From Seminavis robusta (lineage: Eukaryota; Bacillariophyta; Bacillariophyceae; Naviculales; Naviculaceae), in assembly GCA_903772945.1 (NCBI GenBank), contig CAICTM010000286.1:16838-80837 (forward strand): a stretch of 64,000 bases of DNA, in the 5' to 3' direction. A model generated the notes under the pieces. That model did no database searches, was not told the DNA's origin, and saw only the letters and a program-made list of their open reading frames with translations. A program made the position numbers and the translations under genes. Positions 1 through 14,152 of this stretch are shown here, one piece after another (position 1 is the first letter of the stretch; every line of letters begins with the position of its first letter).

Positions 1-2175
1 ATGCCCTGCCTAAATCAATCAGGGTTTGTGCAATGTCCAAGCACAGGTGATCATCTTCATTCAGCGACCTCAGGACTGACAGGGCCTGAAGAAGTGCATT
101 CTGCGCAAAGCGAAACTCCTCTCGATCAAGGTATATCTTGCCCAGCAAGCAAAGGGAATCAGCCACCAAGGGATGTACATTTCCAAAGTGTCGTTTTCTG
201 ATTCGGAGTGCCTGAAGCATTGGTTTGGTCGAGTCATACAGGTTTCCCATCTCATAACAAATGAAACCTTTCCGATGCAGTGCCGTTGCAACTTGCAAGT
301 GCAACACCCCAAATACGAAACTGCAACATCGAGAAACTTGTCGAGATAGACGAGAGCTTCGTGGAGTTCATTTTGATGATGGTGTGACATCGAAATGTTG
401 TACCACAATGCTGCAGCGTCCACTTCCAACATGTTCGGTCTCAACAGCCTCATTGCATCCAAGCACGTTCGTGTAGCCAGTTCATAATCACAATTGAAAA
501 AATGAACAAACCCCATGTTCATCAAAGAGCGAACCAGAAAGCGCCTTAGCAGCCGGCTCGTAAGTTTGTGAGCCTCGGCAAGCTCTGGTGATTGTCGAAA
601 ACTTCTGTTTTCCCCCTCGTTTCGATACAACTCCACTAGCGCCGAGTTTCCCCTCGAGAGTGCGTCCGAGAACATCCCTTTGGCTTCTGTCATCTTTCCC
701 TTCAGTTGTAACAGTATCTGACCAACATTGTTGATGCATGCTAGTGCCAGAGGGTCAAACGTCAGAAGAGACGGTTGCTGCGGCGCCAACGACAGGGACA
801 GTTCAAAGAACTGAATTGCTGAATCCGCCGAATTCCACTGATAGTGTACAAGGCCCATGTTGAATAGACATGCTCGCGAGCATTGGTCCAACGGCACGCA
901 AAAAGCCCCTGCGTCGGGTCCCTCTCGAAGTGGCACCTTGTCTCGAATTTTTCCATTGCCATCCGCAGCGGCATCAACGTCTACCAAAAACGGTTCGGAA
1001 AAGACCAGTATTGAATTTTCGTTTTTCTTTTCGGCTCCTCTCATTTTGGACGTCATGGGGAACAATCCAGGGATTCCTTGTAGCAAAAAGTTGGTGTGTT
1101 CGAGCACGGTTGTTTCCTCGTCGAGTGTATTGTCGAGGAGTACGCTAGAAGCATCTTTCACGGACCCGGTGGATTCCGCATCAAATTGGCTCAAAATGCT
1201 GTTGATTCTCTTTCGTCTTCGTATTTCCTCCTGTGACTCGCTGGCAGATGGCAGAGAAGCCCGACCTATTGTTTTTGTTTCTTTCTCAGTAGACGGTGCC
1301 CTCGCCACGGAGGTCTCCGCGACAGGATTGCGAGCTGAGGTTGTAGTCTTGGAAGGCTCAGTTTTAGAATTGTCGCTGTGGTGTTGGGCCACGTTTTGTT
1401 TTTGTAGCTGTGAGCTGCTGCTGCCTTCTTCGATTTCAGGGCGGCTATTACTACTGTTTGCGGAGGGATTTTCACTGACATGCTCGTCAGCCGAGGTCAC
1501 ATCAGCGGCTTTGTCAATTGCCGGCCGCTTTCTATCCTTACAACAGTGCTTGCCATTTTTCCCATTCTGCAGCGATGATTGGCAAGCGCCCGGTTCCAAT
1601 TGCCGGGTCGTCAATTCGGTTCCGTTAGGTCGAGTGGAAGCAGCTTTCTTCAGATTGTCGGGCGTCTTTTGGGGGATTTCGTTTCCGGCGGTGCTGCGTT
1701 CTGGCTCTAACCTCGGTGTTTCTTGCGGTGCAGTTTCGGTGGAGGTAGTATCGGAGGACCCAGCAATATTGGCGGATGGTTTCTTGTCCTCATCAGAAGA
1801 TTCTCCCTTTCGAGCCGGAAGCTTTCGGTCTTGCTCTTTGATAATTTCTTGTTGCATTCGCCGACGTTCTTGCAACAGCAATTCCAGTTGACCTTGAACT
1901 TGAACGGCTCGTTCCTGTGCGGGGGGCGCCGTGATTGTTGCATTTGGGTTTTCCAGAGCCATCATGGCTTGGACTCCTTCTTGTAGAAACTGCATGGCTG
2001 GAAGCAGCAAATCTCCTCCTTTCTGAAAGAGTAAACCCCCCACATTGTTGAGACGAGCCGCATGGGTTCTCCAGGCCTGTTCTATATCAGCACCATTCGA
2101 ACCGGTAAAGGGTATGGTTGTGCCATTACCATTTTGGCTTGGTGCCTCTGCGCTCGCCTCGTCCGGACGTATCAT
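1..2175 (-). CDS. TPR-repeat protein, 3' part beyond the window, with one frame break
   Basis: Single open exon from the ATG at 2175. The first ~45 residues and the region after about residue 430 contain TPR-like helices (for example around LNNVGGLLFQKGGD and LALACINNVGQILLQLKG); between them lies a ~300-residue Ser/Thr/Glu-rich disordered linker. In the starting frame the ORF runs to a stop at 70, but after about position 310 the protein becomes Cys/Trp-rich and loses TPR character. From position 308 the -1 frame resumes a textbook kinesin-light-chain-type TPR (LHLQVATALHRKG, then NVHPLVADSLCLLGKIYLD, then LDIAQTLIDLGRA) and stays open to the window edge. The real gene therefore continues left of position 1 and the assembled sequence lacks one base near the CCCC at 307-310. 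TPR proteins are protein-interaction scaffolds; the partner is unknown. It is transcribed divergently from the nucleoporin gene. Confidence 0.8.
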
Positions 2176-2627
2176 AATGTCCAGGCTTCGCAGGGAAGAC
2201 CATTAGAACCAAGAATTGTGTGCTCGTGTCTATCGTGCACTCTCTCAAGCCGTCGCCTTTCAATGACAAAAGGGCTTTCTCATTGGCCCTGCTATTGCCC
2301 TGGTTGCAACCCGCTGCTTTTCGTCGAACGTTTTGCTGAGCAAACGGGTCGAAATATGTTTATTTTATTGTTTTGATGATCGACAGGGTTGGGGGTTTCA
2401 AGAGCGACCATGACCCTCATCGGATCCACGGGCACAAGAAGAACAAGCAAGTGTCGGTGAAGTAATAGGCGAGCATCGAGAGGCTGCCATTCAACAATCA
2501 CCTTCATCGTAGTGGCATCTTCCCTCGTAGTGTACAGTTGTCTGCAGATTGCTGTTCGGTCACGCCGCTTCCATTTCTGAGCATTGAACGATCGATTGTT
2601 GAGTGTTGTTTGGCCATCTCGATCAAC
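2176..2627. promoter_or_regulatory. Divergent intergenic region between TPR gene and NUP50
   Basis: About 450 bases between two divergently transcribed start codons, so it should hold both promoters. I see no clear TATA box or repeat in it. The frame of the downstream gene is open back to 2538, but the ATG at 2628 is preferred because the NUP50-like sequence begins there. Confidence 0.4.
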
Positions 2628-4091
2628 ATGGCCGAAACAGAGGACACGACAACCAGCGACTCCAAGGCTGCTGTAGATGGGACCAGCGAACAGCCTCCTG
2701 CCAAGAAGAAGCGTACGGCGGATCGTCAAATCACGAAAGACGATGAGGAAAAAGAGGACGACGGTGAAGCTGCGGCGGACGGATCATTTGCCAAAGCCGA
2801 TCCAGAAATCCTTCGCAAGCGACGAATTATCAAGGCCAAGCGCCCGCAATCAGAAGAAGGAGAAGACACGACAACGACGACATCTAGCGACAATAAGCAA
2901 CAACCGCCAGCCAACCCTTTTGCTAGCACAGTCTTAAAGCCAAATAATGACGATGGCGACAAGAACGGAGACAAACCCAAAGTTTTCGGCTCGGGTTCGG
3001 GATTTTCGGGTTTTGGAACAGCAGCAGCAAGCGGCAGCAGCACTGGATTTGGAGGTTCTGGTTTTGGCAGTGCCTCGTCGTCTGGTGGTGGTTTTGGCAG
3101 TGCTTCTTCCTCCGGTGGTGGTTTTGGCAGCGGAACCACCTACAAGGGATTCAACACGGCGCCTTCTTCCACTGGTTTCGGATTTGGATCCACGGCAGCT
3201 ACCACAGCCAAGAATGGGGAAGATGGAGACGCTGCTGCTGGTGGGACCAAATCCAAAAACTTCTTTGACGCTTCCGGTCATAAAGGCTCCTTTGGTTTTG
3301 TGGCTCCCTCCTCATCTCCAGCCAAAGACTCCGCCACTAGTAGTGAACAACAGAGTGACACCAAAGCAGCTCCTGCTGCATCTAGCAAACCTACGGTGAA
3401 ATTGCCCGATGAAGTCAAGCTTACAACAGGAGAAGAAAGCGAAAAGATACTCACGGAGATTCGAGTAAAGACATTCAAATTGGTCCCAGCATCTGCTGGG
3501 AATGAAAAGGAGGCAGATTCGACACAACAATCCAATGCGGCAGCTCCGTCGGTGCCACCGTCGGCTTCTTCCTTTTCCAAACCCAAGCCATCAGCCGAAT
3601 CGGCGAGTACTGCGTCTTCTGTGGAATCCAAGGAAACCACCAGTGACAGCAACGACAATAAAAAAGATGACGCAGACAGCAAAACGGAGGGCGACAACAA
3701 GACGAGCGGCAAAAAGTGGCAGGACAATGGGGTGGGACCGCTTCGTGTGCTCGAAGGAGGACCCAACAAGCTTCGTTTGGTGCAACGATACCAAGGAAAG
3801 AATCCCGGCGACAAGCCCACTCGAGTCATCCTCAATCTACCATTTTGGAAGGAAACGATCATTATGAAAACTGACAACAAATACGTCCAACTGGATCTTC
3901 TCGTTCCAACCAAAGAGAAAAAGTTGGAAAAACAAACCTACATGATAAAATTCAAAACGGATGCAGAGGCTGCCGGTTTGTTTGAGCTTCTAACCAGAGA
4001 AAAGAAGAATGCCAAGTCGTATTTAGAACCAACAGCGGCTGTGGATGATGACAACGAGAAGAAGGAAGAAGCCAAGCCAACGTCCGCATAA
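2628..4091 (+). CDS. Nup50/Nup2-type FG nucleoporin with RanBP1 domain
   Basis: 487 residues, single exon. Order of parts: an N-terminal basic/acidic segment (about residues 22-75) with the pattern KRTADRQITKDD ... DPEILRKRRIIKAKR, which resembles the importin-alpha-binding segment of NUP50; a Gly/Ser/Phe-rich FG-repeat stretch (about 125-205, many GFG and GFGS units); a Ser/Thr/Lys-rich linker; and a C-terminal RanBP1-type domain (about 360-470, with GPLRVLEGG, RLVQRYQG, VILNLPFWKE and the KKLEKQTYMIKFK strands). In this family the protein sits on the nuclear basket, binds importin alpha and Ran-GTP, and speeds cargo release. The ATG at 2628 starts MAETED; an in-frame ATG at 2538 would add 30 unrelated residues. 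Identification rests on domain order and motifs. Confidence 0.85.
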   Translation: MAETEDTTTSDSKAAVDGTSEQPPAKKKRTADRQITKDDEEKEDDGEAAADGSFAKADPEILRKRRIIKAKRPQSEEGEDTTTTTSSDNKQQPPANPFASTVLKPNNDDGDKNGDKPKVFGSGSGFSGFGTAAASGSSTGFGGSGFGSASSSGGGFGSASSSGGGFGSGTTYKGFNTAPSSTGFGFGSTAATTAKNGEDGDAAAGGTKSKNFFDASGHKGSFGFVAPSSSPAKDSATSSEQQSDTKAAPAASSKPTVKLPDEVKLTTGEESEKILTEIRVKTFKLVPASAGNEKEADSTQQSNAAAPSVPPSASSFSKPKPSAESASTASSVESKETTSDSNDNKKDDADSKTEGDNKTSGKKWQDNGVGPLRVLEGGPNKLRLVQRYQGKNPGDKPTRVILNLPFWKETIIMKTDNKYVQLDLLVPTKEKKLEKQTYMIKFKTDAEAAGLFELLTREKKNAKSYLEPTAAVDDDNEKKEEAKPTSA

Positions 4092-6461
4092 TGACATCTC
4101 GTCTCAAGCAAGTTTTGCTGTCGTTACAGCTAAGTATAGGTTGACGTGAAACTACATGTAGTAATGTATTCGTTCGGTCTTGGCAGTGAATTGGCTTTCT
4201 CGAAAGACGTAACTTTTGCTGTGCACATGTAGGATCCTTCCGTTCAACTACTGGTAGCTTACTAGATGCCGCACAGGTCCGTAATGTACGGTACCAGTGA
4301 GAGCAAATCTCGATGGGTTGCTAAGTCAACGACAGGAAAATTCCGGGGCAGTACGGAAAGGGTGCTTGTCAAAGGAGGGCTACTAACGCTGGGTCCCACC
4401 GTGCGGAACAGTCACCCAGGCTGGAGACTCGACTCCCGCACGGACAGACTACTATAGCAACACCGCAACATCCAGTTCCCAAACGACTCTCCAATGGGAA
4501 CTGGGCCCAAAATGCAAAACGATATGCTGGATTTTAAGGAGGGCAAACCTGAGGTGTGGCTCTTGCAGCTTCAGCCAAGTGGGGTGGTACGCGTGCATAC
4601 TCAATTGGAGTTGATTGATTGGAAGTAGAGAGTGTTGCCTTCATGCTTCCAGACACCACATTTCTTCACACTGCATTCGTCATGCAAAAGTAATATCCGA
4701 CTGTGAACAGCATCGATAAAACTTTCAAACAAGTGGGTTGGTTGGTTCACTTGCCACCGGTTTTGGCAGGGTTGGGTAAACATAGGATGCCGAAACAGAG
4801 CCAACCCATTGCCCTGCTGCCACCTAGGACCGGCTACTACGTACTGATGGGATATTATGCTACGGTAAATCGAGCTCGGGTTGGAGCTACAACACTACGA
4901 TGACGAAGATGATGACGAGACGAGGCATCAGAGGAGTTCTCTGCGTCGTAACCAGGTTGAGTCCACCAACGGATATGAGAGGTGGAGCCTGGTGCCGGTT
5001 GTGCTGTTTCGCAAAGGTGGAGGATGGGTCTGGTTGCGATGTATGGTGCTCTGGTGATTCTGGCGGCGACTTATGTGCTCATTGATGGAGTGCAGGCCTG
5101 CATCACAAACACGTACACTAACTCCACTGGTCTCTGTGAGCTATCTTTGCTGACAATCAACTTGGAAAGGTCTCCTTTCTCTTTCCTTGTGGTCCTATTC
5201 CTCTTTAATATGTTGAGCAAATGTGCTGGGTAATCATACCACCAAAAATCGAGGGGAGCGGTTCATACGGTATCGTATCCTGGGTATTGCTTTCTTGCAA
5301 TGACATTTCGTTCCCAGCGAGCTAGCTAGTGGATACATGTAGGCGAGAAGTATGCGACAAAGATCCAACCATTGATACATGGTGAATTTCTCAGTAAAAT
5401 TTCCCGGGGATATTTCGAGCAATGACCATTTCGAGCAAAATAGGCTCAAGCATCCTCCAAGCAAGTACTAGCCAGCAGTACAACCTTTCAAGAAGCAAGC
5501 TTTGTCCTCAAGGTACGTAGTAACATGAGCGTAACCTTCCAGTTGAAGATTGAAAGGAAAGCGAAGCAACTTCCCCGAGGCGGAAGGGTGAGGTGATAGG
5601 GAGAGTGCTCCAGCAAAGATACCGGTAGGTGACGATGCATGGGCATTGTCTGCTCAGAGCTCTGCTCAGGTACGGTAGTTCTTTCAACTCTTCACTCTTC
5701 GGCAAGCGTCGCGTGCGTATGTGCACATCTATTTTAATAAAATAAAAGAGCTCGAGCTGCATTGCTACAGGGAGAGCTGAGTTTGGCAATTGAAACCGCA
5801 CCCAAGCAAAAACAGGAGCATGTAGCTCGAAAGCTTCAACTCAGTATCGGTGTGCTACATGCTAGCAAATCCAACTAACCAGCTACGGTACGTACCGGTA
5901 TGTAGCTGGCGCTACCCAGGCAACTTTCGAGCCACTTTTGTCACAGTTGTTCTGTAAGATTTGCGAAGGGTAATCCCCCCAACCTGATCTTTTAAATCTC
6001 AGTGCTCACTTGTCAGAGAGTGTGTTTGCAGAGCTTACAAGGAGTTCTTCCAGTGTGTTCCAAGAGCTGTTCCAGCAACAAAAACCTGTACAAGCCCACC
6101 ACAGTGATGACTTCATTTGGTCGCGGGAGTCTTTGAAAACCACTCGAGCACTCGAGCACTCGAGCAATCAACCGTGGCGGGGCAACGAAGCTATGTACAA
6201 CGCAACAACGTACATCGTATGTACACCGTCCTCTACATCTTGTGTCTGCTACATGTAGTAGTACATGTAGTAGTACATGTACAACGTACAAACACCTGAT
6301 GAAACAATGGATGAGCTCTCCAGTGAGGTTCGACCTCCAGTATGTTTGTTGAGGCTGTTGTTGTTTTGTCAACTCTCTTCTCACAATCACAAAAACTTCC
6401 ACAACAAAACCAACAGAAACCAAAAACACGTCACCAAACATACACCAATAATCCAATCACC
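4092..6461. other. Intergenic region, no gene seen
   Basis: About 2.4 kb without a convincing reading frame; short ORFs here have no protein-like composition. Simple-sequence tracts are visible: three tandem ACTCGAGC units at 6142-6167 and a palindromic TACATGTAGTAG tract at 6250-6281. The right end holds the promoter and 5' leader of the next gene. Confidence 0.6.
6250..6281. repeat. Palindromic TACATGTAGTAG microsatellite
   Basis: Two and a half units of TACATGTAGTAG ending in TACATGTAC. Each unit contains the self-complementary core GTACATGTAC, so the tract can form cruciforms. It lies about 180 bases upstream of the start codon at 6462. Confidence 0.7.
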
Positions 6462-7689
6462 ATGAGCATGATCAGAGAAAACTACCGCCTTCAGTCCGAC
6501 AGACGCCAGTTCGGAGGTCTGATGATGATCTTGGGTTTCTGTGCCATAATTCAGCCTCTCGGAGGCATTGTTTCCAGTTTTGGGCCCGACGGCGCCCTTA
6601 CCACCGATCCCAGTGAGATTCCATTCTGGGGAATGATTGCAGCCTTTTGCCTCTTCACCAATGGTGTCGTTGCCGTCATCATTGGATACATGTCTACCGT
6701 GCATGATTGGAGCCACCGATATCTGACTGCCTTTTCGGTTCTTATCATCCAAGTAAGTGACACTGCAAGAATCTGTTTGGCTGGAGTTGTCAATGGTCAT
6801 CATTGTGACTAACATCCCTTTCTCTCTTCCGTACCCACAGACTGCGTTTATCCCCTACATTACTGATATGACTGCCGTGGGAAAGGGTGCAACAGCATCT
6901 CTGGAGGAGCAACAATTCATCCCTTCCGATTATGAGCCAACCGAGACTGATGTGAAGTTCGTCGGTGCTATGGGCATTCTGGGGATTGCAACTTACGGTT
7001 TCGCCTTTGTGGGAGCCATCTCATTCATGGCTTTCTGCCTACACGCATACAATACCGGTACACCCGAGCAACGCAGCGGCGCTTACTTTGAAGGACGTAT
7101 GGGCTTATATTCCTTTATTTTGGCCCTTGGTGGACTTGCTCAGTTGATGCTTGGAGCCTACTGTCGCGTCAAGTTTGACAATGCCGTCTATCGCGAAGGC
7201 ATCGTTCACGTTGCCATGTTCTTTGTCAGCTACCCAACAATCTCCATGTGTGTGGGATTGATTCAGGTCTTCACAGGCATTTGGGGAGTCTTCCGATCTG
7301 TTGGCTATCACAGTGGACCCAATGATTACTATTATCAAATTATCCTGACTGCCCAATGGGTTGCTGTGCTGACCTTGCAGGTGGTTGCACAGATTGCTTA
7401 TGCTCCAGAAGGCGAATTGGCCCTCGCCGCTCCAACAGTTGCTGCCATGAGCTTGGGTATCAATCTCATGCCTGCCTTCCTTGACCAAAAGATGAGGACC
7501 CTGCCAGCCCAGTTTGATGCCAACTACTCTGCCTTGCCAACACACCGTGACGTGAAAGAGTTGTCTGAGTCCGGGTCCATGCCCTCCGGAGTCACAGCCG
7601 ATGAGGTTGCCATGCCCGAAATTCCCGAAACCTCCGTCGATGAGGAACCCAACATGTCAATGAACATGATCGCCGAGATTGAAGTCTAA
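6462..7689 (+). CDS. Eight-helix integral membrane protein, family not recognised
   Basis: Two exons (6462-6752, 6841-7689) joined in phase 0 across an 88-nt intron. The donor is GTAAGT, the acceptor CCCACAG, and a branch-point-like GACTAAC lies near 6807. The spliced protein is 379 residues. Hydrophobic segments are seen at about 19-38, 55-78, 85-103, 137-160, 179-197, 208-235, 247-270 and 275-295, followed by a hydrophilic acidic tail ending MNMIAEIEV. The start lies in CACCATGAG, a good eukaryotic context. I see no transporter signature that names the substrate; the GPR1/FUN34 motif NPAPLGL is absent. It is a real gene (long frame, clean intron, regular helix spacing) of unknown function, perhaps a channel or transporter. 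Confidence 0.75.
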
Positions 7690-8144
7690 CTATATTGCTT
7701 TCGGCACCCTTCACAACAATTGGCAATTCTGATGAACATGAATGTTCAATCAATCATGCACCTCCCCTCCACTTCCCAGCGTCCTTTTTCTTTGTTCTTT
7801 CAACAAACACTTCAATACTCCACTAATCTTTAGATCAACTTCCACTTAATGTATCTGTGCTTAGCTAGCTAGGTATGAAGCTGCCAACCCGCTCACCCTT
7901 CGAAATACAGGCCCCGGCCCTGGTGTTGGCGGAGCGGTTCCATTGGTGCATCCAGTACTAGCTAGGTTCCTTTGTTGCAACTCTTATTGGACCGGAGTGG
8001 ATCCTGGAGTAGGTTCTGGTGCTGGGCCTGGTTTTGACTTGGCTTGGGTTAAACTGTTGAATCTGGAGTATATCCAGGAGACGATGTCTTATTTAGTTGG
8101 GGTGTGTCCAGTTGTTGGTCTGGGAGTTGCACCAGGTTCTTCCT

Positions 8145-8602
8145 CCTGGATGACAATTGCTGTGGTTGGGGAAAAGGGTCCAAGACCAAGAGGAAACGCC
8201 ACAAGCCTTTTGAGTCTAGTTTTGAACGCGAGTTGGGGTGATTGGAGCGTGTTTTCCCACAACTACAGAAGGAACATGGATTGCAAGCCACCAACACAGT
8301 GCTTGTGTCTAAAACCAACAATGATGGTGAAGAAGGACCCCGCCTTGGCAGATGGGTGAGGCGTATGCGCCACGAAAAACGTTCAGGGACAGTGTCAACA
8401 GATCACATGAAACATCTTGGATGACATTCGCTTTGGTTGGGGAAGGCAAAAGGCTCTGTTCCGTGGGAGGAGACTTGTCAGCGACTGGAGCGTGTTATTC
8501 CACAACTACAGAAGGAACATGGAATACAATTAAGCCACCGACCCAGCGATTGTGTCCAAAGCCTACAATGGTGAAGAAGGAACTCACCTGGCAGATGCTC
8601 TC
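8145..8602. repeat. Diverged direct duplication
   Basis: Segment 8145-8363 and segment 8416-8602 share ordered blocks: TGGATGACA..GCT..GGTTGGGGAA, then TTGGAGCGTGTT, then CCACAACTACAGAAGGAACA, then AAGCCACC, then GGTGAAGAAGGA and GGCAGATG. The copies differ by substitutions and small indels, so the duplication is not recent. Neither copy has a conserved reading frame. Confidence 0.7.
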
Positions 8603-8718
8603 TTGGACATGATGTTTCTCTCCATCCTCCATCGTCCACAGACGACCACCTCGAAGAACAAGCAGCCGGAGGCTGATGCCCTCAACTGTCAAAAAGAGAT
8701 TTGATTGGTCAAATCATT

Positions 8719-9006
8719 TACCGTGTTCAACTGGACACACTATTGATAGCAAGTCTCCATACCGTAGCCAGCCAGTACGGGCACAGTGGTATCGGTACCC
8801 ATGGGTCCAGAGTACTGTGTCCAACAGAACACACAATATAAATCCCTATCCTTAACAAGGAAAATGTCCCTTATGTCTTTGGCAAAACCTCCACCGTGTT
8901 TATCTGGACACACTAGCGAGTCTGCATAGCCAGCCAGTACTGGTACCCATGCGTAGAAACTACTGTGTCCAACAGAACACACAAGATTAATACCTATCCT
9001 TAACGA
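8719..9006. repeat. Second diverged direct duplication
   Basis: 8719-8861 and 8892-9006 share ACCGTGTT..CTGGACACACTA, AGCCAGCCAGTAC, GGTACCCATG, TACTGTGTCCAACAGAACAC and CTATCCTTAAC in the same order. Non-coding. Confidence 0.7.
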
Positions 9007-9031
9007 GCGACGAAAACAGCTGCAACAAACA

Positions 9032-9041
9032 CACAAACACA

Positions 9042-9080
<39 letters not shown>
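9032..9080. repeat. CA dinucleotide microsatellite
   Basis: A run of CA repeats, starting with several AAACACACA-type units and ending in an almost pure CA tract. Confidence 0.95.
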
Positions 9081-9085
<5 letters not shown>

Positions 9086-9519
9086 GCGATAAAAGTGTGA
9101 AAGACCCTCAGTCCGTTGAGGGCAACTGAAAGGTGAAAGAAAAATTCGATCCAAAGACATGGACTCGATTTTATTCGATTCGATTGAGTCGAATGAATCG
9201 ATGATCAATCAAAGCATCGAATCCGGTGGTGGGTCCCGAATGTGACGTGACTCTGTTCCACCAGCTTCGATGCCGATCTTTATTCGTTTCGATCTTGCCG
9301 CGTCTTTGGACGCCTCAAAGCTTGGTGGGTCTGCGAGCATCAAAGCCTGCCATTCTCCATAGTTTGGAATTGACAAAGCACGAATATTGATTGTGAATTT
9401 GAAGACGATTGAAGGTATGTAATGTGGATAACGAGAGAGTACGGTAACGTGTGACGTGATTTGTGGCAAAGCGGCGCTCACAACTGATGTATTGTCGATT
9501 TTTGCAGACCAATAGATAG

Positions 9520-12130
<2,611 letters not shown>

Positions 12131-12831
12131 ATTTTTCGATTTGTCGTCGACATTGGGATTCAAGCAAAGTGAAAAGAGGCAGTCTGTGATGGTCGACAGC
12201 AGCCTCAGATTAAAGTTTGGTCGTGATGAGAATTGCGATACGAGTATATAGAAGATTTTATCAATAACATAGCAGGACACTTTCAAAGAGAAGAATGTAT
12301 TTTTCCTTCGTTGCTTGCACATGGTTTGCCGAGCGTTTGATGGCGTTTCCCTGTCCGTTGATGACATGCACGAAGTGATTCGATTCACTAGCCTAACTGC
12401 TAATAAGCCACAGCACTGCAGATCGTTCCTTTGAAGCCAAAAGTTGCACAAGCAGCTACCAGCATACTGGTATCGGACGAGGCTCGAAAGGAAGTTGACC
12501 AGGTTCTTACCCACGGGATGGCTGCTTGTTGCTCATTGCAAACTACACGCTACCGTACACTGTTACGCTTTCTCAAGCTAAACGATGACGAGGTTCTTCC
12601 CCACGGGTTGGCTGCTTGTTGCTAATTGCAAACTATACGCTACCGTACACTTCACAAGCTAAACAATTTTTGTCACCCTTTGTGGGTTCGCTGCTTTTGT
12701 GCCACTTCCATCTGATTGTGATCGGCACTTTGTGCCTTTTTACTACAGAAGGATTGAGCTTGAGCATGATGCTGCCTGGTACCATGCCATCTGAGCAAAA
12801 CACGAAACGAAAGACCATGTAAAGACAGCCA
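12131..12831. other. Convergent intergenic region with a tandem duplication
   Basis: About 700 bases between the 3' ends of CDC48 and the glycosyltransferase gene; it should hold both polyadenylation regions. It contains a 90-bp tandem duplication (12501-12650). No gene seen. Confidence 0.6.
12501..12650. repeat. 90-bp tandem duplication
   Basis: 12501-12560 and 12591-12650 are near-identical (AGGTTCTT.CCCACGGG, TGGCTGCTTGTTGCT, ATTGCAAACTA.ACGCTACC, GTACAC) with a 90-bp offset; the following CAAGCTAAAC is also shared. The copies differ at about four positions, so the event is relatively young. Confidence 0.85.
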
Positions 12832-13896
12832 TCAATCACTATCGTAGCTGAAATTCCAAATCCCAAGAGAGTAGCTCAGTCTCAATTGAGCAATCTCCCA
12901 TAGCATTTGAAGACTGGCACCAACAGTACCCCCAGCAGATGTTACCAGTTTAGAGCCCTCCTTGTCCTGCCATCGTACATTATGTTCCGTCACAAGAAAA
13001 CGACAGAGCTTTGCTCTGAGAAGAACCTCGACATCATGTGACCAACCTTGCAAATTGAGCTCGTGGTACAGCTTTTCAGCAGCTGACAACGTCATGAGCT
13101 TGAATCCACACTGGGTATCCGAAACTCCCAAGTCTCCACAAAGGATCCGCACCGCCGTTCGGAATCCCCATCGCAGGATCACTCGACTTGGAGACACTTG
13201 ACTATCATCATTATAAATGCGTCGACCTACTACCAATGCTGGCACCGTGAATTGAACGTCTGGGCTACTCGGTTGCATTGTCAGTTTTTGTAGCGCTTTG
13301 TACAAGTCATCCAGGCAGGTGATATCAGCACTGGCATCGGCATCAGCAATGAGAACCAGCGAATTGTAGATATCCGTCGTGGAGGAAGTTTGTGCAGATA
13401 TGTGACGGATCCCCATTGCCAGGGCTGCGCCTTTTCCTTGGTTGCATTCCAATGATATGCAATCCACCGGAATTTTTACATGGGTATCCCTGTCGTTTTT
13501 ACTGACTTGTGAATGCAACGATTCTGCCATGATCTCCACAACACTCGCAGTGCCATCAGTGGAACCATCGTCTACCACCAAGATTTTACAACGGTTTTGC
13601 CACTCTGGACTCGACGACAAAAAGCCGTGATAGAGAGAAAGAGTCTTTCCAATTCGAAGTGACTCATTGAAAGCTGGGAGTACTATAGTTAGTGTACTAC
13701 TAGTACTGTGATCTGGAGATGTGCCATGTGCATGATGGACTGAAGTCGCTGGCGTTGGATACCGGTACCGGTACCCTGCAGAATTGTCAGGCCTTGAGAG
13801 AGTGCCCCACACAAAACCGTGACATGCTAACCAATGGAAGGACCACAGAAGGGTGAGGAAGAACCAACCACTTGTACACCTATACCTCAGATTCAT
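12832..13896 (-). CDS. GT2 glycosyltransferase, dolichyl-phosphate beta-glucosyltransferase (ALG5) type
   Basis: 354 residues, single exon. An N-terminal hydrophobic anchor (about residues 11-30) is followed by a GT-A fold of family GT2: LTIVLPAFNES (nucleotide-sugar binding start), ILVVDDGSTDGT (first Asp box), NQGKGAALAMG, ADADASADI (the DxD-type metal site), VVGRRI and DTQCGFK. The DTQCGFK block and the single N-terminal anchor are typical of ALG5, which makes dolichyl-phosphate-glucose from UDP-glucose on the cytosolic face of the ER for N-glycan assembly. DPM1-type mannosyltransferases share the fold but normally lack the DTQCGFK pattern. The start has a purine at -3 (GGCAATGA). A plastid location is conceivable but no clear ASAFxP motif is present. 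Confidence 0.85.
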   Translation of the reverse strand: MNLRYRCTSGWFFLTLLWSFHWLACHGFVWGTLSRPDNSAGYRYRYPTPATSVHHAHGTSPDHSTSSTLTIVLPAFNESLRIGKTLSLYHGFLSSSPEWQNRCKILVVDDGSTDGTASVVEIMAESLHSQVSKNDRDTHVKIPVDCISLECNQGKGAALAMGIRHISAQTSSTTDIYNSLVLIADADASADITCLDDLYKALQKLTMQPSSPDVQFTVPALVVGRRIYNDDSQVSPSRVILRWGFRTAVRILCGDLGVSDTQCGFKLMTLSAAEKLYHELNLQGWSHDVEVLLRAKLCRFLVTEHNVRWQDKEGSKLVTSAGGTVGASLQMLWEIAQLRLSYSLGIWNFSYDSD

Positions 13897-14152
13897 TGCC
13901 GATAAACGAGGAACCTTCGGATGGGAAAGAGGCTGGTGGTACCAGGAAAAGAGACTGCATTGATGACAGATGGCTGATGTTCCGCGTGGTTGTGGTTGTG
14001 GATCCGGTTCAGCGATCCAGGAAGCTCCCAGTTGCCCGAAACCTGCACCTTAAATCGTGCACTCTCATTTTCTTCTCTGGAGAGATCTTAAAAATTTCAG
14101 AAGATGAGATCGCATCACAAGTCACAAGAAAACTCAAGCTGAGAAATCTAGA

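Noticed and set aside
857-1891. Plus-strand ORF of 344 codons
   Set aside because: Antisense shadow of the Ser/Thr-rich linker of the TPR gene; low-complexity only.
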